NCBI GenBank assembly: GCA_030268105.1
Contig: BSDZ01000080.1
Span: 5,498,501 to 5,562,500 of the forward strand
DNA length: 64,000 nt
From: Volvox africanus
Lineage: Eukaryota; Chlorophyta; Chlorophyceae; Chlamydomonadales; Volvocaceae
Direction: 5' to 3'
Positions 36,649 through 47,667 of this stretch are shown piece by piece. Both the position numbers and the translations under genes were made by a program. The first letter of the stretch is position 1, and each line of letters begins with the position of its first letter. A model generated the notes under the pieces. It did no database searches. It was not told the origin of the DNA and saw only the letters and a program-made list of their open reading frames with translations.

Positions 36649-37864
36649 TCAGTCCAGGTGAGCCTTCCGCTTGACCTTGAGGGGGACCCCGTCCGTCGTG
36701 GCCATGAACATGAGGATGCCGCCCAAAAGGCCGAAGTTCTGTCACCGTAAAGTATGTTCAGTCATTTGCAGCGACAGAGCTTTTGAGGCACGTAATCCAG
36801 TTTTGGAAATACAACGGACTATAAATGTGATCCTGTGCATGCTTTGGAACGGATCAGCGCCAAGGGACTGTACGACCGCGGGCCATTTGAGCTGAGAACA
36901 TGACCGCATGTAGCAACAAAAGTGAGGAGGGGCAATCAGCCCCGGCTGGGGACAAGGTGGAGGATTTTCTCCCCGCAATAATCGTCCCGGAGAGAGAAAG
37001 CAATCCCAGTCTGTGCGCTTACCTTGCCCTCAAGGTATAAACCTTGCATTACCCACGTCCACCCAGAGGGCAAGGTAAGCGTGCTGATGTCGGGTGTGCA
37101 CGTGAGGATCGTATGCGCCACTTTTTGTCGCATAGCCGAAGACCGCATACTAATCTGTAGCTGTATTGCTACCGGTAGCCCCCCTTGCCTTCAAGAAGCT
37201 CACAAGGGCTTCCTGCTGCAGTCCCAGGCTGATATGCTCCTCCTTCCAAAATTGTTGTGTGAGCAGAGTCATGGGCAAAAGGTACAAAGTCTGCAGCAGG
37301 TTTGCAAGTCACGAGTCGTGGCTGGTAGCGACATCTGATGCAGGTTATTCCAGATTCCATTATAATCAATGAAAGACAACGTTTCGTACGCATGACATAT
37401 CAGCAAGTGTCTCGCAGAATTAACAGACTAGCCATCCACGCACCAGAAGTAGACCGCCAAATTTATGATTAAAGACCATAAGAAAACCGCCCATCCCTTG
37501 CAGGACAGCCAGGAAGATCGCAAGCTTGTCCTGCCGCCGTTATGCGGGCGGGAAGCGCAAAACGGGGACAAGATGGAATGATACACATGTTGTGGTAAGG
37601 TCTGTGACATTAAGTTTCCATCCTAGATATGATTGAGAAATATAAGGACGCGGGCTATCCCGAACTTCCGACCATGCCCACCTGTGGCACCTGCTTTCCA
37701 AAGTCTCCTAGCGCCCTAATTAAAGCCTTATTTTCCTCAATGACGTAACCTGTTGTTGCCTTATCTCGCAGGAGCGCGAAAGTGGTAACACTTGCAATAA
37801 GGAAAGGACAAGCGAGCATAAACCTCGCAAGCACAAGAGGAAAAGTATTTGAAATTGCTGCCAT
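36649..37864 (-). CDS. DoxX/SURF4-like four-helix membrane protein, 150 aa
   Basis: Four exons (37864-37691, 37530-37444, 37290-37189, 36738-36649) are all in phase 0 and give 150 residues. Four hydrophobic helices are visible: FPLVLARFMLACPFLIASV, LAIFLAVLQGMGGFLMVF, LLLTLYLLPMTLLTQQFW and NFGLLGGILMFMATTDG. The order, the LAR-x2-L start, and the FLKN-x2-LLGG junction before helix 4 match the DoxX superfamily, which includes the ER cargo receptor SURF4/Erv29. The C-terminus VKRKAHLD is basic and resembles a di-lysine-type retrieval tail. The donor after FLK is GC (AAG|GCAAGG), chosen because it restores the FLKN motif; a GTGAGC donor 18 bases upstream (CTT|GTGAGC) is the alternative and would drop six residues. 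It is divergent from the LC8-like gene. Biochemical role is unknown. Confidence 0.72.
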
Positions 37865-38189
37865 TCTGAAAGGCTCTACAAGGGAAGGGCACTGTGAAAG
37901 CTTCTGACAGCTGCGGAAAGAGAAATTAGGAGTGCAGTACGAGGCCGTAACTAGGTGCTCATGCCCACATTCGTTTGCTGTGCAAAATATTGCATTGCAG
38001 GACGCGGTGAGTAAGATCAACTTTCATTATCTGCTCAAATCAAGTTTATCCTTGTGTACTCTACGCTGTGTCGACGCCTCGATGCACGGCCGCGTTGACC
38101 CTCTCCCCTTGCTTGGGGCCTAAAAAGACTAACATAGTATTGGTTTTTCAAGAAACTAAGTAAGAGAGCTTTAGGATTTTACTTCGAAC
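37865..38189. promoter_or_regulatory. Shared upstream region, DoxX-like / LC8-like
   Basis: These 325 bp separate two divergent start codons, so both promoters must lie here. No specific element is assigned. Confidence 0.4.
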
Positions 38190-38736
38190 ATGGCGCAACA
38201 AGGAGTCGATGAGCCACAGGAGCCGACTGGATACCAGCTACAGAAGCAACACTATTATAAAATAATCACATCTTACATGCCGGAGAGCTTCGAGCAGGAT
38301 GCTGTGCAAATAGCGCTCATTGCCGTCGATAAGTACCGGCAACTGAAGGACATAGCGTTCTACATTAAGCATGAATACGACAAGAAATACCCCGGGAGCG
38401 GAAAGGCGACGGAGGGAGTCTACCACTGTATTGTGGGCAAGAGTTTCGCAAGTAAGCAGTGGGGCGCGGGTCAGAGTGTCAGCTTCTAATTAGGGTGGAC
38501 GCATTTAACGCTATCCAATCACGTGGTTACCCTTGTGCCTACATAGGTGCTGTGAGCCACGAGACCCGGCAATTTATTCATATGAAGGTACGAAAGGACG
38601 GCAAAAGAACGGGTGCCTTGTATAATGCACCCATTAACTACTGACACCGACTTTTCTGTGGCCGGTGCAGGTCGACACCTATCACGTAATCCTATGGAAG
38701 TCGAAGGACACCCCTTTCACAGCAGGAGCTGAATGA
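38190..38736 (+). CDS. LC8-like dynein light chain, 122 aa
   Basis: Three exons (38190-38451, 38547-38587, 38671-38736) join in phase to 122 residues. LC8 proteins are dimeric hub subunits of dynein, which bind short motifs in partners. Visible family features: the helix EQDAVQIALIAVDKYRQLKD, IAFYIKHEYDKKY, YHCIVGKSFA and VSHETRQFIHMKVDTYHVIL near the end. Compared with canonical LC8 (89 aa) it has about 22 extra N-terminal residues, a short insertion between KKY and the YHCIVG strand, the block GSYVTHE altered to SAVSHE, and a longer C-terminal tail (SKDTPFTAGAE). It is thus a divergent LC8, perhaps an axonemal outer-arm light chain type, which would imply cilia. Confidence 0.88.
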
Positions 38737-39410
38737 GGGGACGATGAATGTTGGGGCCATCAATCAAGTACATGCTTGACAAGACGCCGAAACACGACTG
38801 ACTGTTGCTATAATGCATTGTGGTCATAGCGGAGGCACGGAGACGGCAAGGCCGTTGTTATCGCAATTTGCAATTACCATACAGCGAATTACAGCGATGA
38901 AGGATGTCCAATCAAGATCACTCGACTCGCTTGATGCTCGCGACCCGGCAACATGCACTTGAAGGATCAACGCATTGATCGGTGCACCCACGTACTTCTG
39001 TGCACCAGCCATTTGCATGTAGTAGTATTTAGGAGCCTATCCTCCAAGGGGTGAGAGTGCGGAGGTACAATACTGCTAACCGTGCCGCCACGCACCCACA
39101 GAGATGCGGCATGCCTATAATGGTCAAGGCGCCTGCTCTCTTGTCGTTCCTAGTGCCTGGCGACCTAAGCGTCCTTAAACTGCTCGCGTTAACGTCTCCA
39201 CCAAGGCACAGGGCACTGTAACCCTGAGTGACAATACTAAGTGTGTGTCTCAGCGAGTACACCAATGCATGCGAAAGTAGATCCTGCATGCAGCAGGCAA
39301 TTGTAAGATAAACACTCAAGACAGACGAAATATCGTACAAAACCAACAGCTACGATGCTCTCCTCTCGCTCACTCGACACACATCCAACTGAATTACTAA
39401 ACCAGACTCA
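38737..39410. other. Intergenic, convergent 3' ends
   Basis: Between the LC8-like stop and the TCAIM-like stop. No gene, repeat or RNA recognised. Confidence 0.4.
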
Positions 39411-42134
39411 TTATACTACAAGCCGTTGCGTCAATGTGCAAGCTCCCCGCCGACCTGGTTTACTGCCAACATACAGAACGACTTGCGCAGGTACGGACTG
39501 TGCCATTCCGCTGGGTCGCGAAAGGCGCTGCGGCTGTGAGGCTGTTTGGAGCCGTGTGCCGACTCGTGAGCACGGTCCGCTGGTCAGCGACCCTGTCGCA
39601 TTCCGGTGCAATCCAGAAGGAACTGCGCGCGCTACCAGACTGGCGGAAGACGATGCTCCGTTTGACGAGGATAAATCGCTGAGCCGCTGACCGGATTGGA
39701 GCAGCTTGATTTTCGAGGGCAACTCATGGATCTTGAAGTTATATGGCACAGAGATGAAGCCCGAGTCCCACAGCTGCATAGTAACATACGTGGGCACTTG
39801 TCAGGGACGGAAGGAGTTGCCACAATCTTTACATTAAATGCCCACCCAGGACGCCCACAGTGCATATTAGGAACGCAGCACTTCAAGAGAACTCGTAGCC
39901 GCCCTCACCTCGTAACAATCGTCAAGCGCTATTGATGCACCCTTGAGGTTCACGGTCGTCTTGATGAGGTCCGCATGCTCCAACAGCCGCTGCGCTCCTT
40001 CGAGCACTTTATCATTCATGCAGATTTTGATTATGCATTTGAGTCCGAAAGCCTTCCTGACCTTTTCTAGGAGCGCCTCCTCGCGCTCCCTACGGTACGA
40101 CGTGCAGCAATCAGGGGCGCACAGGAATCAAGATGCCACAACGCATGAAGTCACATACAAGCGGCACTACAACCATAACAACGAACTACCCGTAACTGTG
40201 GCCGTTGAAACAATGCGCATCGCCGTAACATAGGCATTCCAGCACATGGGCTTCCAAACAGCTATCCCTTTTTGAAAACCTACCTCACCAACTGCTCACG
40301 AGAACGAACGCGATTACGCTGTGTGCTGGCCCCTAAAGAACAGGACGAGGAGTGCCAAACCCTAAGAATATCCTAAGAACACCGTGTTTGTAGCGGCAAG
40401 GCTCACAGTTGAGGGGCAAGAAGCAAAGCCACAAAGTTAGAGCTATTTATACGACCCATCCCCTCTGCAGGTGAAGGCCAATTACCTGCTGCTCTGCACT
40501 TCCGTCGCCGCCTCGCTAGCCGCTATGCCTGTTTCTGAGACCAGGAACTCCAGAAGGTGTTGGGGTGGGCAGTCCGTCCGCACGTTAAGGATTGGGCTGG
40601 AGGTGTGGAAATTTATGAGCGGCCCATCCGACTCCGAGTGTGCAATGAGCGAAAACGCGAAAGTCCGGCCCCCGAGGTGCCGCCGGATATCCTCCCTGTG
40701 TACATGAATGGAAAGTACGGTGCGAGTTGAAAACTAACACAGTTGGCCATATGGTCCCAATGAAAGCCTTACAGCTCAAAGAAGGTACAAACGATGGCAA
40801 ATCGGGCAACAAAATCATCTCATACACCTATCCTTTGGCCACGCGCACGTGTGTGGAATGCAAATGGCGGCATTGAACATGCCTAGCCATGACTGTATTA
40901 GGCACCCCTACAAGGTAACGCGTGCCCAATTTATACTTAGGTATCCCAAGTCCAAGCCAAGTGTAGCTCACCGTTTCTCTAGCAGATAGCCGGCCCATAT
41001 CACAAATTTTTGCGAGTTCTGCTCCGTCTTCGTGTCACACCACACCGCTTTAACTCCCAATAGAGTCTGGACGGCAGGCGTCAATTCCTTCACCCGACCC
41101 AGCCAGAAATCCGCCACGAAAGCGAGCATACGTGCCCGATCGAGGTCCAGAGCCTTAATTTGTTCACGTATCGTTGTGCTGTCGGCCACCAGGTGCACTG
41201 TGCCGTCGTCCGCAATGTAGCTCTTCATATAGCTGGTCTGCATCTGGTATTCCCCGTGTTCATCCATATATGCATAGGATTCAACAGGACACATATCGGG
41301 ATGGTACAGCTGGATGCTAAGCCCCTCAAAAGACATACCATCTTGATACAGGCTGCTCAGTCCGTATTCCAGAGTAGTCAGTGCCTCCACCTGTCGCTCC
41401 TGCTCGCTCAAGCTGACGGCATACTCCGCACCGACCTTGCATTGACGGGTCAGCACCAACAGCACATATTATTCACCCTTTTGACAGGGATGGGGTTTGA
41501 TAGGTGAATTAGGAAGGGGTTGGGGCGCCCTAGTGTATAGGTTGGCGTGCCGTCCTACCTGCACCGCGGTCAGCGAAAACTTCTCCTGCAGAGTGTCACG
41601 GTACTTCCTAATCCGCCATTTTAGAAGCTCATGTTGCTCTGCAGTCCGCACGGCTTCGTGAACGGTTTCCTGGAGCCAAGAGAGGAAGTTGGTGTCCTGA
41701 ACTGTTGCATATGGGTCGGCAGCTTGAAGCTCCTCGGCGGTGATGAGTCCAAACGCGAAAAACAGCGGCGCCAGACTTCCCGTGTCAGGAAGCTCGGCTT
41801 CCCTCTTCATAAGTGCGCCGGCTTCGCGAACATAGAACTCCAGTCGCGCTGGTGGCGGGCTCAGCCCTTTTGCAAGGTCATCAACATAGGCGTTTAACAC
41901 CTGCGCATTTAAATCATGTCCTCAATTGCTTTGCAATACGCGACGTAATATTCCCTGACATGCTACCTGTCTAGGGTTGCCTAGCCCTCAAGAAAACCCC
42001 CACACCGTTCAAACACACACCTGCAAAGAGTCCGAGTTGCATTGCCGCTCATAAGGATTGGCAGCAAACAAGTCAGGGTGAACCTGCCTAATAATCTGCC
42101 TGATAAGCCGCCTCGTATCGTTAGAAAGCGACAT
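39411..42134 (-). CDS. DUF4460/DUF4461 (TCAIM-like) protein, 557 aa
   Basis: Six exons (42134-42021, 41900-41559, 41435-40972, 40695-40486, 40089-39909, 39773-39411) close in frame. The start has a J-domain-like helix, IRQIIRQVHPDLFAANPYER, then CNSDSLQ, LNAYVDDLAKG, LEFYVRE and FLSWLQETVHEAV. This series matches the N-terminal domain of animal TCAIM (HPDFF, N-x-NSLK-x-L, L-x-FYVR, LTSWL). Later blocks EQERQVEALTTLEYGLSSLY, LKGASIALDDCY and DSGFISVPYNF agree with the second domain. TCAIM is a mitochondrial protein of little-known biochemistry, so the role here is unknown. No clear transit peptide is seen; the model starts nine residues before the helix, so an upstream exon could be missing. 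The last about 85 residues are low complexity and may be mis-modelled. Confidence 0.75.
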
Positions 42135-45100
42135 CCTAGCACTCAGAGCCTCCTACACAACCACTGTCACCGGAACCGGCCGAATATAAAGGCACAGACC
42201 GGTGGTAATCTGCGAATCATGCTATCAATGACGGACAGAAAGATCGAGGTGCCAATTTCAACGGTGCCTCGCTTTTAGGCCGTACATGAGGGCTGTCTTG
42301 GCTTCCTGGTGTCATACAAGATACATAAAGCATTTATACTAAGGTAGAACTGACTATCCCTTGGTGAGGAAACCAGCTTCATCCAGACCGGGCATAGACC
42401 CAAAGAACCCAACTGCTCGAGGCCGCGTTTTTCAATGCGGAGTATACCAATATGAAAACAAAACCAATCACCCAACTGCATGAACTTGAGAGACATCCAG
42501 TCGTTCTTAGCTTTAGGGGCACAACACGAAGAGCCGTTATGAACAGGCGCTGGGGTAGTCCTTAGCAGGCATACTTTCCACAAAGCTAAGTACAATGCAC
42601 AAATCAGGGGCATCCATTTGGTATCACAAATATCCGCACTCGCCCGCCTGGCTGTATCCTGAGGGTCCCTTGGGGCCACGAACGGGTTGCAAGAATGAAA
42701 ACACCCAACGTTCACAAGTTACTCCTGGCTTCTCTGTACGCAGTTGGTAGGAGAGGTGTGGGTACCGGTGAGGGGACCGTTCATTCGTCAGATAATAGCC
42801 TATTGGGAATTCTTCGTGATTTTGCTTTTTGGGCTTCATTGGGGCCCTCATGCGCAGCAAACAAGCACACAACACGCCAAAAGTCTCCCGAACAGACTAT
42901 CATACACAGATACTACAGGTATTACAGGCAAGTTGCAGGCACCATTAAACGGTGATGCACGTACTTCTCGCGTACGGTCCAATTGCCCGTGACATTCCCC
43001 CTTCGTGATTGGTTGGATGCTCACGAATTCAAGAGTTTTGCCCGTGTATTCCCCATTTGCAATTAAGGCCTACCTGTGACGTGACGCCATCGAACTCTAG
43101 CCGCTGGCACACGCCAATCATTTCCCATGCATAGTATTACAGCAGCCCTCGGCATCCACAGAGTTTAAACCCTGGGATAGGATGGATGGCATGCTTGTTT
43201 CTTGGCATGAATGCGCGGGACATGTCCGACTTCAAGGTCTGCACGCAAAGCCCATCCCTTCCTTCGGGAGATTTGGCACAGCGTACACCACATGCCGCTT
43301 TTCCCATCTCAAGCAACGCTAAGCAGGCGTATCATGATGGTCGCCACGCCTAGTGTAGCGTATTTATTAGCCACGAAGTCAACCCTAGGCGTAGGGTGAC
43401 GTCATAGAATTATGTACCGTGGTTTTCATTAATTGCCAATCACAGTAAAGAAACACGTCGCTGTATGGAAGGAAGCGGTGCAAGAGCGCCGATAGCAAGT
43501 AACGGCTTATCCACTGAGCTGGCCGACGTCATCCACAAATATGAAGCTTGCACACCCCTGAGATCGGCTCTCTGCATGGACAGCACTCCTGCGCGTCCCA
43601 TCAGAACGCAGCCCCGCTTCTCGCCATCCTGTCAAGTGAGAGCCTACTAACCTACGCCTAACCACGACGACCAGGGAGATTCCTAATAACTATGCGAATC
43701 TGCAGACACCTCTTGACACATGCAAGTAACCCATGAATGTTGCGAGCTGCATATCTCGCCCGCGGCGCAGGGGGTCACTACACTGTCGCATCACACCCTC
43801 TACATATCTCAATGACCACTGCCTTGCGATGTTAGGATTCGGACCCACGATAACGAAAGTCAGTGAATCCATCCAGAAGGACCCCAATGAATTTCGTTTG
43901 TTATGTATATATATGTGTGTATTAGGCTTCGATGTGCACATCCATGGGCATCAGTGCAGCGGGCATCTCCTGGGCCCCACCCGGCCATGCTAATATACCG
44001 CCACTCACATTCTCTCGCGCTGCTGCCCTTACCCGCACAAGACCGCCTCATGGTTGCCTAGGAGGGCAGGCGTGGCGCTTCTATGATCGCCTCTCCTTGC
44101 AGGGGCTTTGCGATGAATCATATGACTTCCTGATAACACAGAAGCTTACGAAGCTGATGAGGTCTTGAAGCTGATATTCGAAGCATTGACTTGGATCTCA
44201 CACTGAGGGGGGAATTGTTATGGCTTAAGCAGCCGCCGCAGGACCTCTCATGGCCGCTGGAAAAGTTTGCTGATGTTGTTACCTTATGAACTATAGGCAT
44301 ACTGGCTTGTCGGGCACCTAATCGCTGCTTGAAATGGTGCAAAGAGGACAATTCTCATCTACATATGGATCTCCTTCCAGGAGGGGGGAGACCCCTTAAA
44401 TGTTATTAAGGTTTTGCCTTTGGGTTGATCAGGGATACTAATCAGCTTGTCTAATATCCCCGTGGGTTGGTGGGCCCGAGCGACAGACTTCCTCCGCTAT
44501 AGCTTAGCCCCGGCGGACCATGATTGAGATCCATGATTCGAGAACCTCATGGTTACTCCTGCTGTTGGAGTCGATAATTGCAGGCAAGCATATCGGATGG
44601 TAAATTCAACCCTTATTACTAATTCCGCACGCACGCCACCAGGTGCACCCGCTAGCGAATATTGCGGACACCTGCCATAAAAGACAAGGATCAACTTGCC
44701 AACTCCAAGACAGCCATACAAGCGAAAGAAACAAGATAACACGCCGCAGCCACTGAAATATAAAACTCCCTTACCTATCTATCGAACGCGTTTCTTTTAA
44801 ACTCTTATAATACGAATATACCATTTTCAATGGATCTAGTGGATCCACAAGCCCACGCGTGGAATCATCACCCTACACATCGTACGGCATGATATTAATT
44901 ACGTCTTGTTGCGTCCGGCAAGGGGCAAATGACGCGTGTGATAGCGGGTATACTGTAAACTGCCCCAGGCAAGGTCCCTCTTGGGCTGAATTGAAGTTAA
45001 AAAGCTAATTCGTCTACATAGCTGCCATGAATACCTGCGGACGGAATGCCCGAATCCGCTTAATCATTGGCACTGTCCTGGTACCCAATTTAAACTATCA

Positions 45101-45366
45101 AATACTATGCAAGGCAGTATATGCATGAAAACCAACATCACAGTATTAGCTCTCATTTATTAAGATTCGATGCCGTTCAGCTTGACGTTACACCCACCTG
45201 GTCATAACCCTTGCCGAGCAATCAGCCGAGAGAGCCCCTGGAACCCTGTGTCCTTGAGGGCTTTTGCTCCATCCCTTGTCCAAGACCCTGTTAACACCAG
45301 GGGCTCCATTAAAGGCAATGCCAAGATCTCGCCTTCCACAGTTGCTGCCGGCTGCAACGGCGAGGG
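42135..45366. other. Gene-poor 3.2-kb region
   Basis: No gene could be closed. Scattered ORFs of 60-146 codons overlap on both strands without family motifs. A possible short plus-strand gene around 43465-44206 is discussed among the rejected items. Confidence 0.4.
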
Positions 45367-46034
45367 TCACTCAGTGCTGACGCCCTCCGCCACCGGCTGC
45401 GCAGCCTTGGGCCGCTTCCTAGCCTCCGCCGCTTCCCGAGCGCTCTCACGGCGGTCCCTCTTGGTGCCTTTATAGTTGGATAGCCCCATCGTGCCCATGC
45501 TCTGCTTGGGCATGTAGATGCGCCCCATCTTGCCGGCCAGTGAGTCGGACGACACGTTCTTCTCCTGCTGCCAAACGGAACGGGATCAAAGGGCGTAAGT
45601 GTGAACCCAGTCGATGCCTGGAGCATTATGAATGAGATGGAGATGCAAAAGGACCCAAGGAACATGCAGGCTCGCAATGCACGGAGGCCGGACGCAACCC
45701 ATACACACGCAGGATCTTTCCGAACCGGAGTTTAATCGGGCAAATTGGGCTACAGATAACACACCACAAGATATCCATGCAGGCGTCCAAGCCGCCGGCT
45801 TCCTTCTCTTCTCTCACCCCATTCCAATCAAACCCCTCTGTGCTCCCTTCCCCACCTTCTTGCCCAACTTCCGCTGCATCGTGGCCTCCTGTTGCATGTC
45901 GCTGGGTGGCAACCGGTACCGTCGCACTCTAAAGACGGGGCCCTATCTCCGTCAGTGCCACCCGGGGTATACGCGTGCCGCTCTCCTTTACAGCGGAACG
46001 AAAACTGCCGCAGCTGCAACTGGGAATCATCCAT
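45367..46034 (-). CDS. Small basic protein of unknown function, 104 aa
   Basis: Three exons (46034-45992, 45926-45856, 45567-45367) are phase-consistent and give 104 residues. The protein is strongly basic: FRLRRYRLPPSDMQQ, TMQRKLGKKQEK, GKMGRIYMPKQSMGTM, KGTKRDRRE and ARKRPKAAQ. The GRIYMPKQ block and the Lys/Arg-rich tail have the look of small nucleolar or ribosome-assembly proteins, but no family was recognised. The intron 1 donor GTAAAG is good. The acceptor (TTTAGAG) is chosen over one 2 bp earlier because only it keeps frame. Exon 3 may begin three bases later (tandem CAGCAG acceptor), removing one Gln. It is alone, with no close neighbour within 3 kb downstream and 1.6 kb upstream. 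Confidence 0.6.
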
Positions 46035-47667
46035 CGCGACTATGAGGAGGGGCAAGGCGAGGACGGGCAGAGGAGTAGACAGGCGGCATAATAAATCTAA
46101 GTTATGAACGCGTAAGGAAAACAAGAGACCAAGAGAATGAAGGTGAAATGCAGCCAGCAAAGGGAGAGTGTACACTCATGTAGACAACTTATAACGGTCA
46201 CACATGAAGTCCGTTTTAGACCTATTTGTAATCAGAACGTTGCATGCCTCGCCCTGATACCCCGCACCTGAACCCATATCAGCATTTCACCCCAGCACCG
46301 TGCCTAATCTCACAACTACCATCATTTGCTACCATACATACCAGCCATGAACACACGATCGATGCCAGCCAAATTAAATTTATCATCAGATTTCCCTCGG
46401 AAGTCCCCAGGATGGGGTGCCGCGTAAATTTCGCGATATTCCCCAAGGTAGTAAGTAGTATTTCATGCCTTCGGTTGTGGGGTGTAGATGTCGAGAGTAT
46501 TGAATCAGGGTTCGTAACGCAAAGACGGTGTGAGATACTCTTAGTGAGTCCCTGACCCACCTTACCCAGCTGCGCTCCGGTGCCGGCTGCGCAGAAGTCT
46601 CGGATAATCTTAAATCTCCTGTACACCAATCTCTAGCGCGTCATACAAGCGGAAGTTGAACATCCTGCCTATGATCATACTATGCGGTCATTTTTTGGAA
46701 AGCACACAAGCAGGAGGAGCAAGCGATTGATGCGAACGCAATTAACCTCCAGTTTCGTTTAGCCACCGGACTCGTAAGGCCGAATACTTTCATTCACTTG
46801 GGTAAACATCTGAGCTTCAAGCTGCGGAAGGCAGGATAAAAAACTTATCATAGGAAAACCGCCTCGAAAACATGACCCAATCTGAGATATAACTCCCTTT
46901 GATTGATAGAGGTCCGTCAGCGTATGCTAAGTGATTTCACTACTTTGATTACCGTAGAGGAGCAAACGCGTTTGGCATCTTCAATCTTCAGTTGTCAAAA
47001 ATGCATAGCAATCTGTTCTGGTTGTCAACGTCGACGAGGGGTATGTAACCAGCCTTAAGCTAAGAACATTGATCAGGAGGGCCACTTCTATTTCAATCTC
47101 CGAGGGATTATTAGGTACATTTCACTGACCAAGCCCAAGTGCAGCGTGCGAAGGCGCTCAGTTCCATAAGCATATTCCGTTCAAAGGGTGCAAGCCCTCG
47201 CACAAGAGGTGTCAGAAAGCTTCGCTGCGTTCATCATAGCGCCGAAATGAGAGACCGTGCACACATACCCTGACCCAGCCACGACCAAGCTTACCGACCT
47301 CGGTGCCTAGCTTTCGAGATATCGCCTTCTTTTCTTCGGTTTAGCTTTACGTTTTGACCAGGGACAAGAGGTGTTGGGTCTTACGCCTACATCTCCTATT
47401 CCTTCAGCTGACCGAAATGCAATCCAACTATATAGGCACATACAACCTGTACCAGTTACGATGGAGCATTTAATGCAAAGTTAGAAATCATCCTGTATTA
47501 GGCGGCGCATTATATACAATCTTGATGTATGGGAGGCCCGGATGGAAAGCCATCGTACTGGCAGTTCACCGTGGCAGTTTCCTTTCACCAAATGTTGTGG
47601 GTTCGTTGGATGGAGTACACATAATTGGCGAGCTTGAAAGCAACCTGGGGACGTCACTTAGCCCATA
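46035..47667. other. Intergenic, divergent upstream region
   Basis: A 1.6-kb AT-rich region lies between the divergent small basic protein and glycohydrolase genes. No ORF with coding character, repeat or RNA gene was seen. Confidence 0.4.

Noticed and set aside
36936..37148. Minus-strand ORF with LPSGWTWVMQGLYLEGK and a GTAAGC donor inside the DoxX-like gene.
   Set aside because: Including it would break the family's FLKN-x2-LLGG junction; treated as intron, though a rare extra exon is possible.
42275..42715. 146-codon minus-strand ORF.
   Set aside because: Cys-rich but no family, no start context, and no supporting exons nearby.
43465..44206. Possible short plus-strand gene: ATG at 43465 with LSTELADVIHKYEAC, an exon-like GFGPTITKVSESIQKD near 43840, and a tail YEADEVLKLIFEALTWISH ending at 44206.
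   Set aside because: The pieces look coding and have donor/acceptor sites, but their phases do not all match and no family was recognised.
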